A stretch of DNA of 43,370 bases from CAYZMS01 sp964479625 (GCA_964479625.1 CAYZMS010000032.1:1-43370), one strand, 5' to 3'; positions 7,571 to 16,586 are shown, numbered from the stretch's first letter. Notes: a model not told the origin generated them from the sequence alone. Numbers and translations: made by a program.

Positions 7571-8370
7571 TAAGGCATAAGCACAAAAGCATTTTGTGCC
7601 ACCCGCGCAAGGTCATCGTAAGCGATCCAGAGGTAACCATCCCGGCCCCAGCTTGCTCCCCAGGTAGACATCAGCTCGAAAGCCTCTTTATGCTCATCAT
7701 AGCCCACCAGGATCAAAGGGTAAGTCTGCGTCCCTGTTCTTGCTTTCCAACTAAAGACTCCTCTGGCATTGGATAAACTTTCATCCGTTTCCAGTTCTAC
7801 CAGTACGGGATTACCTTTCATAAGAGCCCGTTTTAACTCAAACAACTTCTGGCGATCGCGTGTTTCGGGTTGAAAAACATGGAAGTAGTTCTGTATCCTG
7901 TATTTGGGAGTCGCATATACAGAGGAGGGAATACTACGGGCTCCATAAGGCATAATGGCAGCACTCACGGTACCCTCTGAAGCCAGGAACTCAAAAGCCT
8001 GTTGAAGTTTCCAGCCATTATTCCTGGCTTTTAAGTTCAGGTCAATATAGTCAGGACTTAGATTTACTTTATAATTTTTCTCCAGGTTCACATAAAATTC
8101 CAGGCAACTGGCTATCGCATAGGAAAAATCCGTACCGTTTTGATCTACCTCCCGGACCGGCATCATGTAGGATTTGACACTTTGCTCGTCTATTCCCAGG
8201 AGTTCTGATTTTGCAACACCCTGAACCACTGGCATAAAGGATTCGATCAGATTGGCATCGGTTATTCCAAATTGCCCTACCTCCTGAAAGCCGTCCCGTT
8301 CCTGGGAAAAAGCGAAAATGGGTAATAACAAAGCAGCAAAACAAAAGGAGATAAGCTTAGATAGGTTCAT
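7570..8370 (-). CDS. Secreted papain-fold (C1-like) protein lacking the catalytic triad
   Basis: With the ATG at 8370 the 266-residue product begins with a clear signal peptide (KLISFCFAALLLPIFAFSQ). The upstream extension to 8427 would spoil that signal. The rest follows the C1 papain fold. It has VDQ then DFSYAIAS (81-88) where active enzymes have GSCWAFAS, an RIQNYFHVF segment, and YPLILVGYD (217-225) where they have HAVLVVGYD. The last motif is STWGASWGRDGYLWI (235-249) where they have NSWG..WG..GY. By this alignment Cys becomes Ser83, His becomes Tyr217 and Asn becomes Ser235. The fold motifs are preserved while all three catalytic residues are lost, so I infer a secreted pseudopeptidase with a binding or scaffold role. 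Confidence 0.75.
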   Translation of the reverse strand: MNLSKLISFCFAALLLPIFAFSQERDGFQEVGQFGITDANLIESFMPVVQGVAKSELLGIDEQSVKSYMMPVREVDQNGTDFSYAIASCLEFYVNLEKNYKVNLSPDYIDLNLKARNNGWKLQQAFEFLASEGTVSAAIMPYGARSIPSSVYATPKYRIQNYFHVFQPETRDRQKLFELKRALMKGNPVLVELETDESLSNARGVFSWKARTGTQTYPLILVGYDEHKEAFELMSTWGASWGRDGYLWIAYDDLARVAQNAFVLMP

Positions 8371-8449
8371 GGTTCCCGGTTTTAAATATGCTAACGATTG
8401 GCTCCACTCCATTCGTTTATCTCTCAATAAATATTTTAAATCCTCTATT

Positions 8450-8471
8450 ATTTAGCGAAAATTCGCTAAAT
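8450..8471. promoter_or_regulatory. 22-bp palindromic operator candidate upstream of acyl-CoA dehydrogenase
   Basis: Perfect 10-bp arms (8450-8459 and 8462-8471, ATTTAGCGAA and its complement) with a 2-bp spacer lie about 30 bases before the ATG at 8502. Size and position fit a TetR/GntR-type repressor site for a fatty-acid catabolic gene. Its core GCGAAAATTCGC recurs exactly at 28013-28024. Confidence 0.5.
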
Positions 8472-8501
8472 TAGGGGTTTAAGTCGAAAACAAGCTGCAT
8501 T

Positions 8502-10325
8502 ATGAATAAAATTGCCCAATCTTCCACTAACCAGTACGCCAGTATTCGCAATCTTCGATTCCTTCTTCATGAATTCCTGGAAGCAGAACAGCTCAATCAG
8601 TATGAATACTTCCAGGACTATGATGCTGAAGCTTTTGACATGGCCCTGGATGCTGCCAAGGCTATCAGCGATACCTATTTATATCCCTTTTACAGAGTCA
8701 TGGATAAGGAAAAAGCCGTCTATGAAGACGGTCTGGTAAAGGTTCACCCTTCCCTTCGGCCAGCGATCAAGGCTATCGCGGAAGGGGGATGGATCAATGC
8801 ACAGATCCCCTATGAGCAGGGGGGACAACAAATGCCCTGGACGCTTTTAAATGCGGCACTTATTCTTTTTTATTCAGCAAATGCAAACTCGGCCAGTCAT
8901 GCCTTACTCACTTCCGGTGCGGCAAATTTGGTTCGAACTTTTGGGTCAGCAGAACTGCAGAAGCGGTTTCTACCTAATATGTATTCAGGAGATTGGCAAG
9001 GGACCATGGCTCTCACAGAGCCTCAGGCTGGAAGCTCTCTTTCCGATATTACCACCACCGCTTTCCCTGTTGAAGGGCAGGATTATTACTCTATCAAAGG
9101 TCAAAAGATCTACATCTCCGGCGGAGATCACACTGCAGTAGACAATGTAGTTCACCTCACCCTGGCCCGCCTGGAAGGTGCTCCCGCCGGAACTAAGGGG
9201 ATCTCTCTGTTCGTGGTTCCCAAATTGCGGCCTGAAAACGGATCACTGGTTTCCAACGGAGTGACCACAGCCGGTATCTACGGTAAAATGGGCCAAAAGG
9301 GATACGTTGCTGCCCATCTGATGTACAGCGAACAGGAGGAAGCCCGTGGATATTTGGTGGGGGAACCCCACAAGGGTTTGAAATATATGTTCCAGATGAT
9401 GAATGAGGCCCGGATTGGTACAGGTTTAATGGCCGCCTCCGCCGCCTCCGCCGCTTATTATGCTTCGCTCAAATACGCACGAGAACGCCCCCAGGGTCGG
9501 CATCTTTCGAATAAAAACCCCGAACTTCCGCAAGTGACCATAATCGAGCATGCCGATGTCAAACGCATGCTTTTATTCCAAAAAGCGATCGTAGAGGGGA
9601 GTACAGCTCTGTTGGCTCAATGCAGTTATTTTGCAGATATTGCCCACGCTTCGAAAGGAGAAACTGCTAAAAACGCACATCTTCTGCTCGAGCTCTTAAC
9701 TCCGGTCGCCAAGTCCTTTCCTGCCGAAATGGGCACCCAGGCAGTAAGTGCAGGCATGCAGGTTTTGGGTGGCGCCGGCTACACTGATGATTTTCCACTG
9801 GAGCAATATTACCGCGATATCCGGGTAAACGCCATTTATGAAGGTACCACTACCATTCATGGACTGGATCTGCTTGGTCGCAAAGTGATGATGGAAAATG
9901 GTAAAGCCATGCAGTTGCTTATGGAAGAGGTTCAAAAGACTATCCGACCTGCCATGGCCTCCGAAACGACTAAAACCTGGGCTGAGCAGTTGATGAAAGT
10001 CGGTGGTGGCCTTCAGGAAGTGACCATGCACCTGATCGGCCTGGCAAAAACGGAAAAACCGGAGGTCTTTACCGCTGACGCTACTCTCTATCTGGAGTAT
10101 TTCGGCATATTGGTCGTTGGTTGGTTGTGGTTAAAACAAGCAGTAACGGCTGAAAAAGCACTAGCTAAAGTAGATGAAGGACCTGAATATGATTTCTATC
10201 AAGGCAAACTGCTGAGTTGTCGGTATTATTTCGAATATGAAATACCCAAAACTAGTGGCCTGCGTAAGCGCCTTTTAAGTAGTGACCGGCTTACCCTTAA
10301 TGCAGATCCGGCCTTTATTAATTAG
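8502..10325 (+). CDS. Acyl-CoA dehydrogenase (long, 600-residue DmdC/FadE5-like type)
   Basis: This FAD enzyme oxidises acyl-CoA to trans-2-enoyl-CoA in beta-oxidation or a related route. The 607-residue product has an N-terminal helical domain (to about 165). The FAD/substrate middle domain contains MALTEPQAGSSLSDI (near 167-181) and GQKIYISGGDH. The C-terminal helical domain carries GGAGYTDDFPLEQYYRDIRV then IYEGTTTIHGLDLLGRK, where the Glu in YEGTT is the expected catalytic base. A further C-terminal extension (about 480-607) marks the long subfamily that includes 3-methylmercaptopropionyl-CoA dehydrogenase and FadE5. Substrate cannot be decided from sequence. It stands alone, with a strong palindrome upstream suggesting repression by a TetR/GntR regulator. 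Confidence 0.92.
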   Translation: MNKIAQSSTNQYASIRNLRFLLHEFLEAEQLNQYEYFQDYDAEAFDMALDAAKAISDTYLYPFYRVMDKEKAVYEDGLVKVHPSLRPAIKAIAEGGWINAQIPYEQGGQQMPWTLLNAALILFYSANANSASHALLTSGAANLVRTFGSAELQKRFLPNMYSGDWQGTMALTEPQAGSSLSDITTTAFPVEGQDYYSIKGQKIYISGGDHTAVDNVVHLTLARLEGAPAGTKGISLFVVPKLRPENGSLVSNGVTTAGIYGKMGQKGYVAAHLMYSEQEEARGYLVGEPHKGLKYMFQMMNEARIGTGLMAASAASAAYYASLKYARERPQGRHLSNKNPELPQVTIIEHADVKRMLLFQKAIVEGSTALLAQCSYFADIAHASKGETAKNAHLLLELLTPVAKSFPAEMGTQAVSAGMQVLGGAGYTDDFPLEQYYRDIRVNAIYEGTTTIHGLDLLGRKVMMENGKAMQLLMEEVQKTIRPAMASETTKTWAEQLMKVGGGLQEVTMHLIGLAKTEKPEVFTADATLYLEYFGILVVGWLWLKQAVTAEKALAKVDEGPEYDFYQGKLLSCRYYFEYEIPKTSGLRKRLLSSDRLTLNADPAFIN

Positions 10326-10343
10326 AGCAGGATCTAGACCATC

Positions 10344-11318
10344 TCAGGCCAGCCCCCTGCTTACCGACCTTAAAAACTCAAAGGTCTTTTGCTCCGACCA
10401 GTACTCCCCCCTTTGGTTGGGCAGATAAAACCCGGCATGCCCTCCATACGGGGGCATGCATAAATAAAAGTTCTCCAGGGAGTGGGCTTCCTGCTCCGGG
10501 TAACATTCCGGGCTAAGGAAGGTATCGTCCCCGGCATTGATCAATAAAAAGGGTTTTCGAATGCCCGGTATATATTGTCGGCCGCTGGCTCTTTCCCAAT
10601 AATCCCGGGCATTTTCGAAACCGTGGGCCGGGGCAGTATACCAATTATCGAAGTCGAAAAAACCCGCATAGCGCTCCGCTCCTACAGGTAGTTGACCCGG
10701 AAATTGTTTTAGCTTTTCCGCTTTTTTCCGATTCAGTTCCCGTTCGAAGCGATAAGTATACAGCCGGTTATCCCAACGTCTAAGTCGTTCATTGGCGGTA
10801 GGAATGTAACAGGGGGTGGATAAAGCAACCGCTCCATCCACCGGCTCAGGTATGGCAGCTCCCATGCGGCCAAAATAATTCATCAGCACATTGCCTCCCA
10901 AACTGAAACCGACCAGGGCAATATTTCGATATTGATCACGCTCTATCAGGAAGTTGACCAACCAATCAATATCTTCGTAAGCGGCCATGTGGTAAGTTTT
11001 TAATTTCCTGTTGGGCGTTCCACTACAGCCCCTGAAATTAAAGCCTAACCCATCCCAGCCACGGCGGTTAAAGTAACGGATCATTCCCTTAATATAGGCT
11101 CCGGCTGCGCTTCCCTCTAAACCATGGAGTACAATGACCAGGCGCGCACCCCCGACCGTACTCCAATCGAGGTCCAGAAAATCTCCATCAGGAGTTTGCA
11201 CACGTTCCCGCTGATAATCTACCTCTACCTTTCGAAATAGCGTCGGGTAAATGGTATGAAAATGAGGGTTACGAAATAAAAGGGGCGGTCGGTAATCAGT
11301 GACAGAGATCAGGGGCAT
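10344..11318 (-). CDS. YheT-family alpha/beta hydrolase
   Basis: The 324-residue product belongs to the YheT/ABHD1-3 group of alpha/beta hydrolases. It has an N-terminal PPLLFRNPHFHTIYPTLFRK segment, the oxyanion strand VIVLHGLEGS and GFNFRGCSG. The nucleophile elbow GFSLGGN has the catalytic Ser, the acid is in LLINAGDDTFL, and the His lies in YGGHAGFY. All triad residues are present. Family members are esterases or lipases acting on acyl lipids; the physiological substrate is unknown. It is divergent from prmC with overlapping or nearly touching 5' ends, which bears on the prmC start choice. Confidence 0.9.
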   Translation of the reverse strand: MPLISVTDYRPPLLFRNPHFHTIYPTLFRKVEVDYQRERVQTPDGDFLDLDWSTVGGARLVIVLHGLEGSAAGAYIKGMIRYFNRRGWDGLGFNFRGCSGTPNRKLKTYHMAAYEDIDWLVNFLIERDQYRNIALVGFSLGGNVLMNYFGRMGAAIPEPVDGAVALSTPCYIPTANERLRRWDNRLYTYRFERELNRKKAEKLKQFPGQLPVGAERYAGFFDFDNWYTAPAHGFENARDYWERASGRQYIPGIRKPFLLINAGDDTFLSPECYPEQEAHSLENFYLCMPPYGGHAGFYLPNQRGEYWSEQKTFEFLRSVSRGLA

Positions 11319-11385
11319 TTTTATAAATTTGATCAGAAAAGTGCCAGCAGAGAAGCATAAGCCATCAAATTTAAAAAACTATCCT

Positions 11386-12237
11386 TTGACCATTCAAGAA
11401 GCAAGTTCACGCCTGTTCAAAGTACTTTCGAATTACTACGATGAGGGAGAAGCCCAAAGTCTGGTCCGGATCATTCTGGAAGATGCCTTTCATCTGAAAC
11501 GCCCTTTTCCGGAACGGTCTTTTTCCAAAGGAGAACTGGCCAGGTTGAACGCGATCCTTTCAGCAATTCCCAGCGGCAAACCCATTCAATATATCCTGGG
11601 ATCCGCCCGCTTTTTCGAACTGAATTTTTTTGTCAACCCCGCAGTCTTGATCCCAAGAATGGAAACAGAAGAACTGATAGCATGGATGCTAGAAGATCAT
11701 CCGGAAAGATCCGAATTGAAAGTGCTGGATATCGGGACAGGCAGCGGTTGTATACCCATCAGCTTAAAAAGGAACCGCCCAGAATGGAAGGTCTGGGCAC
11801 TGGACATTAGCCCCTCTGCTCTCGAAGTAGCCAAATCCAATGCCAAACGCCATCAAACAAACATCACCTTTCTTATTTTGGACATCCTGGAACCTTCCAA
11901 TTGGGTAGAGATGTCGGAATTCGAATGCATTGTCAGCAATCCCCCTTATATCCCACCTTCTGAACAGGGAATAATGGGAGCTTCGGTTTTAGACTTTGAG
12001 CCTGAAATCGCTTTGTTCACGCCTGAGCATGCCCCGCTATTATTTTATGATACCATCTCCCGCTTTGCCCGGGAAAAACTGGTAGCCGGAGGTAGCCTTT
12101 ATTTCGAATGTAATGAACGAAATGCGGAGAAAGTTGGAGATCTCTTAAAGAGTTACGGCTTTGCAAAGGTAACTCTCCAGAAAGACATCAATGGGAAAAT
12201 ACGCATGGTGAAAGGGGTTTGGCGCGATAGAAAATGA
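11386..12237 (+). CDS. prmC: Peptide chain release factor N5-glutamine methyltransferase PrmC (HemK)
   Basis: PrmC methylates the Gln of the GGQ motif in release factors RF1 and RF2. The product has the N-terminal helical domain (EAQSLVRIILEDAF), the linker motif IQYILGSARFFELNFFVNPAVLIPRMETEEL, SAM motif I VLDIGTGSGC, ALDISPSAL, and the diagnostic catalytic NPPYIP. I place the start at the TTG at 11386 (LTIQEAS). The family normally has only about 25 residues before this helical domain, and an upstream start would collide with the divergent hydrolase gene. An in-frame ATG at 11299 and GTG at 11341 are alternatives. The next Met (in IPRMETEEL) is too far downstream. Confidence 0.93.
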   Translation: MTIQEASSRLFKVLSNYYDEGEAQSLVRIILEDAFHLKRPFPERSFSKGELARLNAILSAIPSGKPIQYILGSARFFELNFFVNPAVLIPRMETEELIAWMLEDHPERSELKVLDIGTGSGCIPISLKRNRPEWKVWALDISPSALEVAKSNAKRHQTNITFLILDILEPSNWVEMSEFECIVSNPPYIPPSEQGIMGASVLDFEPEIALFTPEHAPLLFYDTISRFAREKLVAGGSLYFECNERNAEKVGDLLKSYGFAKVTLQKDINGKIRMVKGVWRDRK

Positions 12238-12300
12238 AATTTTTATGCAGCGGTTTGGAAGCAAGTAGTATTTTAGGCTTTGGTCAAATAAATAAAGAAC

Positions 12301-13824
12301 ATGAGTATTATTTCTCTGCATTCTGCCAAGCCTCGTTTATCCTTTTGGCAAATATGGAATATGAGCTTTGGTTTTTTGGGCATTCAATTCGGGTTTGCCC
12401 TGCAAAACGCCAACACCAGCCGGATTTTCGAAACCCTGGGCGCCTCTACAGAAAACCTGGCTTTTTACTGGCTGGCTGCTCCCGTTACCGGTTTGATCGT
12501 CCAACCGATCATCGGATACCTAAGTGATCGGACCTGGCACCCGCGCTGGGGGCGCAGGCGTCCTTTTTTTGCCATCGGGGCCATCCTGGCTACCGCTGCT
12601 CTCCTGTTCATGCCCAACTCTCCCTATTTGTGGGTGGCCATCGGTATGCTCTGGATCATGGATGCATCCATCAATATTAGTATGGAACCCTTTCGGGCCT
12701 TTGTCGGGGATATGCTGCCCCCTGAGCAACGCACCCGCGGTTTTGCAATGCAGAGTTTTTTTATAGGCCTGGGTTCTGTGATTGCCTCTGTATTACCCTG
12801 GGTGTTTACCAATTGGTTGAATGTGCCCAATACGGCTCCGGAAGGACAGATCCCCGACTCGGTTCGCTGGTCCTTCTATGTGGGCGCTTTTGCCTTTTTT
12901 ACTGCGGTAATGTGGACTGTTTTCACCACTAAGGAATATCCACCCGAGCCGGAAAATACCATTGCACCTGCAGCAACTAACGAACCAGGGATCGCTAAAT
13001 CACCCCCCCGGCAATATCTAATACGGGGAGTTCTGCTCCTGCTTGTTGGGGGAGCTTTTGCAAGCTGGTTCTACCTCAGCCAATTCGAACCTCAGCTTTA
13101 TGTTTTCGCCGGAGTGTTTGGATTATTTGGCCTGGCCTATGTAATTGGAGCACTCTTAATGCAACAGGGGCATTACGAACTGGGGTTTGTCCAGATCGTA
13201 CGTGATTTCCAGAATATGCCAAAGACCATGGTACAACTGGCTTTCGTCCAGTTTTTTTCCTGGTTTGCCTTGTTTGCCATGTGGATCTACAGCACTTCTG
13301 CGGTTACCGCTCATATTTATGGTTCCACAGACCCCCAAAGCCCAATTTATAACGAGGGTGCTGATTGGGTGGCGGTTCTTTTTGCAGTCTATAACGGAGT
13401 AGCTGCCGTGGCGGCTTTCGGACTGCCCTACCTGAATAAATTTGTCCCCAGGCGGGTAGTCCATCTTATCGCTCTTAGTTTGGGGGGCTTAGGGCTCATC
13501 TCCTTTTATTTTATTGGAAATCCTAACTGGTTGTTACTTTCTATGGTCGGAGTAGGTATTGCCTGGGCGAGTATTCTATCTATGCCCTATGCCATCCTAA
13601 CTTCTTCCATACCGGCTGATAAAATGGGCTACTATATGGGGATTTTCAACTTCTTCATCGTAATTCCGCAGATCATTGCCGCAAGCATATTGGGCTTTCT
13701 GATCACTCAGTTTTTTGGAGGTGCCTTTATTTTTGCATTGATCATCGGTGGGGTTTCCCTTATCATCTCCGGTTTACTCACGCTACTTGTTGAGGACAAG
13801 GACGAGCAGGCCGGAGTGGCCTGA
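12301..13824 (+). CDS. MFS sugar transporter (SLC45/sucrose-maltose permease-like)
   Basis: The 507-residue product has about 12 hydrophobic segments and the signature loop between TM2 and TM3, GYLSDRTWHPRWGRRRPFF (near 72-90). This RWGRRRP motif is typical of the glycoside-pentoside-hexuronide/SLC45 group, including plant sucrose carriers and bacterial maltose transporters. MEPFRAFVGDMLPPEQRTRGF follows, as expected. A longer cytoplasmic region with a proline-rich stretch separates the two halves. It probably imports a di- or oligosaccharide with protons across the inner membrane. It lies 63 bp after prmC, but I see no sugar-utilisation genes around it to name the substrate. Confidence 0.85.
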   Translation: MSIISLHSAKPRLSFWQIWNMSFGFLGIQFGFALQNANTSRIFETLGASTENLAFYWLAAPVTGLIVQPIIGYLSDRTWHPRWGRRRPFFAIGAILATAALLFMPNSPYLWVAIGMLWIMDASINISMEPFRAFVGDMLPPEQRTRGFAMQSFFIGLGSVIASVLPWVFTNWLNVPNTAPEGQIPDSVRWSFYVGAFAFFTAVMWTVFTTKEYPPEPENTIAPAATNEPGIAKSPPRQYLIRGVLLLLVGGAFASWFYLSQFEPQLYVFAGVFGLFGLAYVIGALLMQQGHYELGFVQIVRDFQNMPKTMVQLAFVQFFSWFALFAMWIYSTSAVTAHIYGSTDPQSPIYNEGADWVAVLFAVYNGVAAVAAFGLPYLNKFVPRRVVHLIALSLGGLGLISFYFIGNPNWLLLSMVGVGIAWASILSMPYAILTSSIPADKMGYYMGIFNFFIVIPQIIAASILGFLITQFFGGAFIFALIIGGVSLIISGLLTLLVEDKDEQAGVA

Positions 13825-13893
13825 CCGTATGGAATTCCTAAGGGATGGTTATCCTATGACAGACAAGCCTTTAAAACACCAAAAAGCTTAACC

Positions 13894-14853
13894 ATGAGAA
13901 TACCAACCCAAGTCCTTTGCTTATTTCTCTTTCTGAGCCTCGGGGCCAAATTTTCCTATGCCCAGGGAGATGGCCCTCTTGCCATGCCTCTTGGTCCTAC
14001 GGGCTTAACTCTGGCCTTGCCTTTATACAGCCACATGGAGGCTAATTATACCCCCTCACAGGATATAGTTTTTGACGGTGGTAGTCTCAAGCTGAACACC
14101 TATTCCATGATCATTATCCAAAATTTCCGAATCGGGAATCGCTTTGCCCAAGCATGGGTTGCCCCTGGCTATGGCACGATTTCGGGAGACCTTAGCGCTT
14201 TCGGAATGGAATTCCTCGGAGTGGACAGAAATGGCTGGTTAGATTTAAACTTCACCTTCCGGGTTGGACTAAACAACAATACTCCCGCTCTTAATATTGC
14301 TGAATTTGCTCAATGGGAACCTAAATTTCAAATTTACGGGTTAGCGGCAGTCAACATGCCCGTCGGCCTCTATGATTCAGAAAGAGTAATCAACCTTGGA
14401 GCGAATCGTTGGGGTTTTCGCTTTGGGTTACCTATGGTAATTCCATTAAATAAAAACCTGGAACGGCCCGCCACCTGGGAGGTAACTCCAAGCGTTTATT
14501 TTTTTAGCAAAAATAACGATCCACTCTTAGGGGACGAAAAATCGCAAGCCCTTCTGGGTCTTCTGGAGACTCACTTTTCCAAGTACCTTACTCCGGCATT
14601 TTATGGAACCTTAAATTTCCAATACCAATATGGGGGAGTAACTTCATTAGACGGAGAGGAAACCAGTGACCCAATCAACCAATTAGGAGCAGGAGTTAGC
14701 CTGGGGTATGTTTTTTTCGAGGCGATCACGCTTCAGGTGAGTTACGGGAAACTATACTTTAATGACCAGGATAGTGATATGTATCAAATATTTACCAGCA
14801 TACCCTTCCTCAGCAGGAAAAATGCGAAACTCCTGGAGTCTATGGGCAGGTAG
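13894..14853 (+). CDS. Outer-membrane beta-barrel of the phenol-degradation MetA family
   Basis: The 319-residue product has a signal peptide (LCLFLFLSLGAKFSYAQ). It then shows alternating amphipathic strands rich in aromatic residues and glycine (for example LNFQYQYGGV, GAGVSLGYVFFEAITLQVSYGKLYF). The pattern fits the Phenol_MetA_deg family of outer-membrane proteins, named from a phenol-catabolic cluster but mostly of unknown role. It follows the MFS transporter by 69 bp on the same strand. The two could form an outer- plus inner-membrane uptake route, which is inference. It does not end in the usual terminal aromatic residue but in a charged tail (SMGR). Confidence 0.6.
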   Translation: MRIPTQVLCLFLFLSLGAKFSYAQGDGPLAMPLGPTGLTLALPLYSHMEANYTPSQDIVFDGGSLKLNTYSMIIIQNFRIGNRFAQAWVAPGYGTISGDLSAFGMEFLGVDRNGWLDLNFTFRVGLNNNTPALNIAEFAQWEPKFQIYGLAAVNMPVGLYDSERVINLGANRWGFRFGLPMVIPLNKNLERPATWEVTPSVYFFSKNNDPLLGDEKSQALLGLLETHFSKYLTPAFYGTLNFQYQYGGVTSLDGEETSDPINQLGAGVSLGYVFFEAITLQVSYGKLYFNDQDSDMYQIFTSIPFLSRKNAKLLESMGR

Positions 14854-14862
14854 GTACCACCA

Positions 14863-15324
14863 TTATGAGCCCTGCAGTTCAGGCGGGTAATCCGGAAAGG
14901 CATCCTGAAAGGCAAAACTCCCCGTTTCGTGATCCAACTGGCAGATCAGGGTGGTGTGCCCATTTGTCACCGCCAGAAAGGGAGCTTGATAGTTTAAGTT
15001 GTATCGTGCAGCTTGTCGCAGGGTATCATCAGTCAGCATAATGGTGGGGGCTTTGCATTCGACCAACAGGAAGGGCAGTAATTGAGGACCGAGCACCAAA
15101 AGATCGAACCTGCCTTGCCTCTGATTTACCTTTACCCCACGCTCAATTTGCATCCGGTTGCGATTATAACCACAGTTACGAATCAGGTATTGAACAAGGA
15201 GTTGCCGAACCATTTCCTCCGGCTGTAGTACCAACCATTTACGCCGCAGCTCGTCCCAGATCAAGCGTTGTTCCTGTTCGGTCTTTAGGCGAAGTTCAGC
15301 ATGATATGGGGTATAATCTATCAT
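14863..15324 (-). CDS. Stand-alone type I restriction HsdR N-terminal-domain nuclease-like protein
   Basis: The 153-residue product matches only the HsdR_N domain of type I restriction endonucleases. It shows a PD-(D/E)xK core: GRFDLLVL (Asp74), then FLLVECKAP (Glu89, Lys91), and a following DTLRQAARYNLNYQAPFLAVTNG. All nuclease residues are present. No helicase/translocase, HsdM or HsdS is encoded nearby, so this is not part of a restriction system in this window. Such orphan HsdR_N proteins are common in Bacteroidota and their role is unknown; DNA cleavage or repair is plausible. It is convergent with the beta-barrel gene, 9 bp away. Confidence 0.88.
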   Translation of the reverse strand: MIDYTPYHAELRLKTEQEQRLIWDELRRKWLVLQPEEMVRQLLVQYLIRNCGYNRNRMQIERGVKVNQRQGRFDLLVLGPQLLPFLLVECKAPTIMLTDDTLRQAARYNLNYQAPFLAVTNGHTTLICQLDHETGSFAFQDAFPDYPPELQGS

Positions 15325-15381
15325 TAAGGTCCGAGCTTTAATGCTAAGCAGTCAAAGATCGCCTGATGACTTTCAGCGGAG

Positions 15382-16452
15382 CTAATCGCTCGAAAGATGG
15401 ACCAACATCCGGCTGGCAATAGCCTTGGGGGTCTGCAATCTCAGAAGGTAGGTTCCCTCGGGATAATTCTTTACCGAAACAGTGAAAGTATGATCTCCCT
15501 CAGCAAGCCCTCCCCTATGGATGGTGCTCAATTTCTTTCCCGAAAGATCGAAAAGAGCCACCTCGGCATCTGGAAGTGATTCTGGAAGACGCAATTCGAG
15601 GACCGCCTGGTCGGGAGTAGGGTTATTACGAACGATCATTGCATTGGCCAGAGTGGTTTCAGAAACTGAATTGGCCATCAGTGGTTGCAGGTCATAGGTG
15701 AAGTTACTATTCACGTATTCAAATCGTTCGCCTGCCGCTTTCCAGATAATGGCAGCGATCATAACATCAGCAGTATCGATCTCCTCCGGAAGGAACATCT
15801 CAACAGCTCCCGACCACCGGTCGCCTACCGCGATCTGACCACTTAGTAATTCCGGCCCGAAAGGCAGACCGGTGAAAGAACTGTGCAAAACGTGCTTATG
15901 CTCCGCCTGGCTGCCCCTATTGGCTTGAGGCCCTACATAATTTCCCCGGATAAGGTAAACCCCCATGTGGTAAGTCCCACTGGTATCCTGAAAAAATTCC
16001 AGGGCAGTTTCAATATATAATTTATCGAGAGCGGGATCATAGAAGGCTTCCAGCGCCGATTGAGCAAGGGGAAACTGGGCTTCGGCCCTTTCAACCCTTG
16101 CAATAATAGAATCGGCGGTCGATTGATCCCCCCGACCGATTATTTCCTCGTTAAAATAGTAAAAAGGTTGCCCAAAGGAAGCTTCGAAATTGTCTATCAG
16201 GGCTTCTCCAACAGGAGCATACAGGTCACTGCTGCGGCTTTCATGAGCTGCAATGACCAGGCTGCGGTCCTGAAGTGTTTCCACTATACCTTTGTAGGTA
16301 TCCCAGGATTCCAAGCCACAAATGGTGCACCAGGTAGCAGTCCTTTTGGTGATTAAGGCTTGCTGCCTAGGGGCTACTTCCTGTGCATGGACACTTCCAA
16401 AAATGCTGATTACCAATAACAGGGGCAATGCCCAACATTGTGAGTAGTTCAT
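15382..16452 (-). CDS. Secreted Omp28-like thioredoxin-fold protein with T9SS sorting domain
   Basis: The 356-residue product has a signal peptide (LPLLLVISIFGSVHAQ). A thioredoxin-fold domain follows, starting ALITKRTATWCTICG with a CTIC redox motif near residue 42. It resembles Omp28-related Bacteroidota proteins. The middle region is a beta-rich domain. The last 80 residues are a type IX secretion C-terminal domain: NPTPDQAVLELRLP, VALFDLSGKKLST, FTVSVKNYPEGTYLLRL. The protein is therefore probably exported by the gliding/T9SS machinery to the surface or medium. The function of the CxxC at that location is not established. Confidence 0.85.
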   Translation of the reverse strand: MNYSQCWALPLLLVISIFGSVHAQEVAPRQQALITKRTATWCTICGLESWDTYKGIVETLQDRSLVIAAHESRSSDLYAPVGEALIDNFEASFGQPFYYFNEEIIGRGDQSTADSIIARVERAEAQFPLAQSALEAFYDPALDKLYIETALEFFQDTSGTYHMGVYLIRGNYVGPQANRGSQAEHKHVLHSSFTGLPFGPELLSGQIAVGDRWSGAVEMFLPEEIDTADVMIAAIIWKAAGERFEYVNSNFTYDLQPLMANSVSETTLANAMIVRNNPTPDQAVLELRLPESLPDAEVALFDLSGKKLSTIHRGGLAEGDHTFTVSVKNYPEGTYLLRLQTPKAIASRMLVHLSSD

Positions 16453-16475
16453 GAGGCCTGTTTTCCTTTTAAAGT

Positions 16476-16495
16476 CGGGTAAACTGGATTACCCG
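16476..16495. terminator. Short stem-loop between tilS and the T9SS cargo gene
   Basis: Perfect 7-bp arms (CGGGTAA at 16476-16482, TTACCCG at 16489-16495) with a 6-nt loop lie just upstream of the ATG at 16452 on the minus strand. No T-tract follows. It could be a leader hairpin or a weak terminator. Confidence 0.25.
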
Positions 16496-16586
16496 CTTGA
16501 GATTATGATAATGACTGCATTAATTAACGTTGTAATTTTTTTAAAATTGCCACTTGTTGCTATCTGTAATTTCGAAATTAAAAAAA

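Noticed and set aside
14863..15324. Part of a type I restriction-modification system
   Set aside because: No HsdM, HsdS or HsdR helicase domain occurs in the window. The protein is a single domain.
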